Assembly: GCF_016134045.1 (NCBI RefSeq)
Contig: NZ_CP065915.1
Location: forward strand, 2,418,001 to 2,482,000
Source of the DNA: Pelagovum pacificum
Lineage (GTDB): Bacteria; Pseudomonadota; Alphaproteobacteria; Rhodobacterales; Rhodobacteraceae
Direction of reading: 5' to 3'
Length of the DNA: 64,000 nt
Below, piece after piece: positions 61,259-64,000 of this stretch. Below the pieces are notes generated by a model. It was given only the letters and a program-made list of their open reading frames with translations, had not been told where the DNA came from and ran no database searches. The position numbers and the translations under genes were made by a program. The stretch's first letter is position 1. Every line of letters begins with the position of its first letter.

Positions 61259-61797
61259 CTGGTCAGGCACTCTTTCAGTTTCTGAAGGCCGCGTCGCAGC
61301 CAGGTTCTCATCGTATTCAACGGCACATCGAAATGTGTCGCCAGTTCATTATAGGTCTCGCCGTCAAGGTAAACCCGACGGATGGCCTCTGCTCGTTCGT
61401 CGGGCAATTCCGACATGCACATCATGATCCGTCCGCGCTCGCTCGACGCGATCGCCAGAGCCTCCGGTCCGGGACCCGCATCCGGGATCTCACCCGCCTC
61501 GTCGAGGCCGGAACTGCCGGATTTCCGCGCCCGCAGCCTGTCGATGGCGCGGTTGCGGGCAATCGTTATCAGCCACGTCATCGGGCTGAGACCGTTCTGC
61601 TGATAGCGTCCGGCGGCTTTCCAGATCCGGATGTAGACTTCCTGCGTGCATTCCTCTGCTTCTGCCCGATCGTTCAAGACACGCAGGGCAACGCCGAAGA
61701 GTTTCGCAGAAGTTTCATCGTAGAGAGACGCGAAGGCCTGCCGGTCACCAAGGGCGACCCGCGAGATGTATCCTTCAATATCGGTAAGTTCTGCCAC
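61255..61797 (-). CDS. ECF (group IV) RNA polymerase sigma factor
   Basis: 180 residues from GTG at 61797, after AGGAGGGG. Region 2 (about 25-90: EECTQEVYIRIWKAAGRY, NRAIDRLRARK) and region 4 (about 125-175: YLDGETYNELATHFDVPLNT) are complete; region 3 is absent as expected. It pairs with the RskA-type anti-sigma and probably controls an envelope/oxidative response that includes msrB. It is divergent from the GSCFA gene. Confidence 0.95.
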   Translation of the reverse strand: MAELTDIEGYISRVALGDRQAFASLYDETSAKLFGVALRVLNDRAEAEECTQEVYIRIWKAAGRYQQNGLSPMTWLITIARNRAIDRLRARKSGSSGLDEAGEIPDAGPGPEALAIASSERGRIMMCMSELPDERAEAIRRVYLDGETYNELATHFDVPLNTMRTWLRRGLQKLKECLTR

Positions 61798-61964
61798 GGT
61801 GCCCCTCCTGAGGCGGAACTTAGACTAAGGTGCACGTTTGGCAAACACCCGTCAAATGCCGGCCATCATTAAGAGCGTTTTGTCGTGTCTTTTACAAAAA
61901 TGTTCAAGGATCGCAGGATGCCGCGCTATCGTGCCGGTGCTGCCGACAAACGCGGAGTGAGTGC

Positions 61965-63161
61965 ATGACCGAAGAGTCCGGGACCACCCTGGCCGTCCAC
62001 AAGAAAGGGGCGTCGACGAAGCTGCGTCTTCAGGACAACACGTCCGGCAGCGGCAACCATCACACGTGGTTCCGCGGCAAGCATGTGAACGCGCGGCCGC
62101 CCAAGCACCGGATGCAGGGCGTGAACCAGGTGACCGACAGCGTGCTGAAAGGCTGGAAGCCCGAACGCCCGATGATCGACCACGAGACGCGGATCACCGC
62201 TTTCGGGTCCTGTTTCGCGGCCAACATCTCCAACTGGCTGGCACGGCGGAACTACCGGATCCTGAACCGCGACGAAGAGAGCAAGGCCTACGTCGTGTCG
62301 ATGGGCGAAGGGATGGTGAACTCCTTCGTCATCCGTCAGCAGTTCGAATGGGCGTGGGAGAACAAGGTCTTCGACCAGCCGCTCTGGCATGGCTACAACG
62401 CCGAGGATTTCGGCTACGACGAGGCGGTCCGGCAGGAAACCAAGACGATCTTCGACGAGACGGACCTCTTCATCCTGACATTCGGCCTGTCCGAGGTCTG
62501 GTACGACGAGCCGACCGGGAACGTCTTCTGGCGCACCATTCCGAAGGACGTCTACGACGAATCCCGGCACAAGTTCCGCGTCGCGAGCCCGGCCGAGAAC
62601 CTCGACAACATGCGGGCGATTCACGATCTGATCCGAAAGCACCGTCCCGACGCGAAGATGATCTTCACGCTGTCGCCGATCCCGCTGACGGCGACCTTCC
62701 GGGACATTTCCTGCATCACCGCGAACTCGACGTCGAAAGCCTCGCTCCGGGTCGCGCTGGACGAGCTGATGCGCGAGAAGCGGGACGAGGGCCATGTCCA
62801 TTACTGGCCGTCCTACGAGATCGTCATGGACATCTTCCGCCAGCCCTTCATCGACGACAACCGCCACGTCGAACCGAACTGCCTGCAATATATCATGACG
62901 CTGTTCGAGCACATCTGGTGCGAGGGCGACGAGGCCGACAAGCCCTCTCTCATCGAAGCGTGGATCATCGCGGCCTCTACCGCCGGGCTTCTGCCCAACG
63001 AATTGCAGCGCATCGTCGCCCGGCGCAGACCGGACCGGCTCGACCTCGTGATCGAGAACAAGAAGCTCGACAAGGATGAGGCCACCGACAAGGCCAAGCG
63101 GCGCCTTCTGGTCGAGCTGCGCGAGAAATGGCGGGAGGAGGACGCGGCGGCGCACTCCTAG
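61965..63161 (+). CDS. GSCFA domain protein (SGNH-hydrolase-like)
   Basis: 398 residues from ATG at 61965; earlier open frame lacks start signals. The family motif AFGSCFAANISNWLARRNY (about 72-90) corresponds to block I of the SGNH-like fold. Later blocks include FGLSEVWYDEPTG and FTLSPIPLTATFRD. GSCFA enzymes are thought to act on polysaccharides or other envelope substrates but are uncharacterised. No signal peptide is present, so it is cytosolic. It is divergent from the ECF sigma gene and upstream of cobS. Confidence 0.88.
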   Translation: MTEESGTTLAVHKKGASTKLRLQDNTSGSGNHHTWFRGKHVNARPPKHRMQGVNQVTDSVLKGWKPERPMIDHETRITAFGSCFAANISNWLARRNYRILNRDEESKAYVVSMGEGMVNSFVIRQQFEWAWENKVFDQPLWHGYNAEDFGYDEAVRQETKTIFDETDLFILTFGLSEVWYDEPTGNVFWRTIPKDVYDESRHKFRVASPAENLDNMRAIHDLIRKHRPDAKMIFTLSPIPLTATFRDISCITANSTSKASLRVALDELMREKRDEGHVHYWPSYEIVMDIFRQPFIDDNRHVEPNCLQYIMTLFEHIWCEGDEADKPSLIEAWIIAASTAGLLPNELQRIVARRRPDRLDLVIENKKLDKDEATDKAKRRLLVELREKWREEDAAAHS

Positions 63162-63199
63162 GCGACAGGCCGTCTCCTCCCGTTTCATTGACCCCTCTC

Positions 63200-63222
63200 G
63201 GGCCGCAGTCCACTTGCGGCCC
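63200..63222 (+). terminator. GC-rich hairpin between GSCFA gene and cobS
   Basis: GGGCCGCA, 7-base loop, TGCGGCCC: an 8-bp perfect stem without T-run, 39 bp after the GSCFA stop. Possible terminator or cobS leader structure. Confidence 0.4.
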
Positions 63223-63280
63223 GACGGGATATGTTGCATCCCCGGTCGGCGAAACCCCGGAAGCGAGAGGTGGCTCAGCG

Positions 63281-64000
63281 ATGGCCGACGGCATGATGGA
63301 TCAGCACGCGAAACCGACCGAAGAAATCTCGGTGCGCGAGGTGTTCGGCATCGACAGCGACATGAAGGTCAAGGCCTTCCCGGAGCGCACCGACCGGGTG
63401 CCGGAGATCGATTCCACCTACAAGTTCGATCATGACACGACGCTCGCCATCCTCGCCGGCTTCGGCTGGAACCGCCGCGTGATGATCCAGGGCTACCACG
63501 GCACCGGGAAATCGACCCACATCGAACAGGTCGCCGCGCGGCTGAACTGGCCGGCGGTGCGGGTGAACCTCGACAGCCACATCAGCCGGATCGACCTGAT
63601 CGGCAAGGACGCGATCAAGCTGAAGGACGGCAAGCAGGTCACCGAGTTCCAGGAAGGCATCCTGCCCTGGGCGCTGCGCAACCCCTGCGCCATCGTGTTC
63701 GACGAATACGACGCGGGCCGCGCAGACGTGATGTTCGTCATCCAGCGCGTGCTGGAGCATGACGGCAAGCTGACGCTGATGGACCAGAACGAGATCCTGA
63801 CGCCGCACCCGTCCTTCCGGCTCTTCGCGACGGCCAACACCGTGGGTCTGGGGGATACGACCGGCCTCTACCACGGCACCCAGCAGATCAACCAGGCGCA
63901 GATGGACCGCTGGTCCCTCGTGGCGACGCTGAACTACCTGTCCCACGACGCCGAAGCCGCGATCGTGCTGGCCAAGGCGCCGCACTACAATTCCGCCGAG
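63281..64000 (+). CDS. cobS: Cobaltochelatase subunit CobS (3' end outside window)
   Basis: 240 codons visible from ATG at 63281. AAA+ ATPase with Walker A QGYHGTGKST (about 71-80) and Walker B IVFDEYDAGRAD. The N-terminal ISVREVFGIDSDMKVKAFPE is typical of CobS. With CobT and CobN it inserts cobalt into hydrogenobyrinic acid a,c-diamide in aerobic cobalamin synthesis. cobT is expected just beyond the window. Confidence 0.96.
   Translation, partial: MADGMMDQHAKPTEEISVREVFGIDSDMKVKAFPERTDRVPEIDSTYKFDHDTTLAILAGFGWNRRVMIQGYHGTGKSTHIEQVAARLNWPAVRVNLDSHISRIDLIGKDAIKLKDGKQVTEFQEGILPWALRNPCAIVFDEYDAGRADVMFVIQRVLEHDGKLTLMDQNEILTPHPSFRLFATANTVGLGDTTGLYHGTQQINQAQMDRWSLVATLNYLSHDAEAAIVLAKAPHYNSAE

Noticed and set aside
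61815..61838. EcfG-like promoter GGAAC...CGTT upstream of the GSCFA gene
   Set aside because: Spacer is only 15 bases, shorter than the 16-17 or more normally found, so the match is probably chance.

Overview
The window is high-GC, gene-dense chromosomal DNA of an alphaproteobacterium, most likely a marine member of the Rhodobacterales (Roseobacter/Rhodobacter group). This rests on family content and synteny: trgA/trgB next to a CFA-synthase-like gene and a photolyase, acuI, dnaG-rpoD, nrdR-ribD, DUF1127 and DUF6280-type small proteins, pcm-tolC-popZ-like, bolA/DnaJ-like and cobS. No phage, insertion sequence or CRISPR array is visible. The only RNA gene found is one tRNA-Cys.

Layout. 1-4.1 kb (minus): stress/membrane cluster photolyase -> CFA-like methyltransferase -> trgA -> trgB (cut by the window edge), headed by a near-perfect RpoE/ChrR-type promoter. 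4.1-7.6 kb (minus): BCCT transporter, acuI, DinB-like gene. 7.7-13.1 kb (plus): orphan polyamine-type binding protein, an array of five ~88-bp palindromic repeats, two small secreted proteins, YmdB-like phosphoesterase, SLC13/RCK transporter. 13.2-18.2 kb: dnaG, rpoD, HlyU-like gene, then a lower-GC gene with a PD-(D/E)XK-like core. 18.2-24.8 kb: SDR, small protein, yjbQ, nrdR-ribD, MsbA-type ABC exporter, class V aminotransferase. 24.8-29.6 kb: LysR + HisC-like aminotransferase, DUF1127, BI-1 protein, ygfZ, DUF6280-like gene. 29.6-34.7 kb: membrane protein, cobQ, then an overlapping trio (PLP ammonia-lyase, M24 hydrolase, Asp/Glu-racemase-type enzyme) that resembles ectoine-catabolism enzymes but lacks the other eut genes. 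34.9-41.0 kb: lower-GC nuclease gene, divergent nikR, and a five-gene nickel/peptide ABC operon with overlapping ATGA-type junctions. 41.0-47.3 kb: sugar ABC operon with a convergent ATPase gene, one apparently frameshifted gene, DUF1275 protein. 47.4-51.4 kb: tRNA-Cys, pcm, tolC, PopZ-like gene. 51.6-57.6 kb: modABC, kdtA/waaA, HDAC-like deacetylase, Tat-type GPx, Nudix. 57.6-64 kb: bolA, DnaJ-like, two unrecognised proteins, Tat-type msrB, ECF sigma/anti-sigma pair, GSCFA protein, cobS (cut by the window edge).

Themes. Oxidative and envelope stress recurs (photolyase, CFA-like enzyme, TrgAB, Tat-exported GPx and MsrB, ECF sigma pair). Metal and cofactor supply recurs (nik operon, modABC, cobQ, cobS). 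The most notable observations are: a NikR-like regulator that has lost three of the four classical Ni ligands while its operator is a perfect E. coli-type match; a highly diverged PopZ-like polar organiser recognised mainly by synteny and its two ends; an RpoE-type promoter placed so that the photolyase mRNA should be leaderless; and the incomplete eut-like trio. All calls are from reading the sequence; no database search was run.
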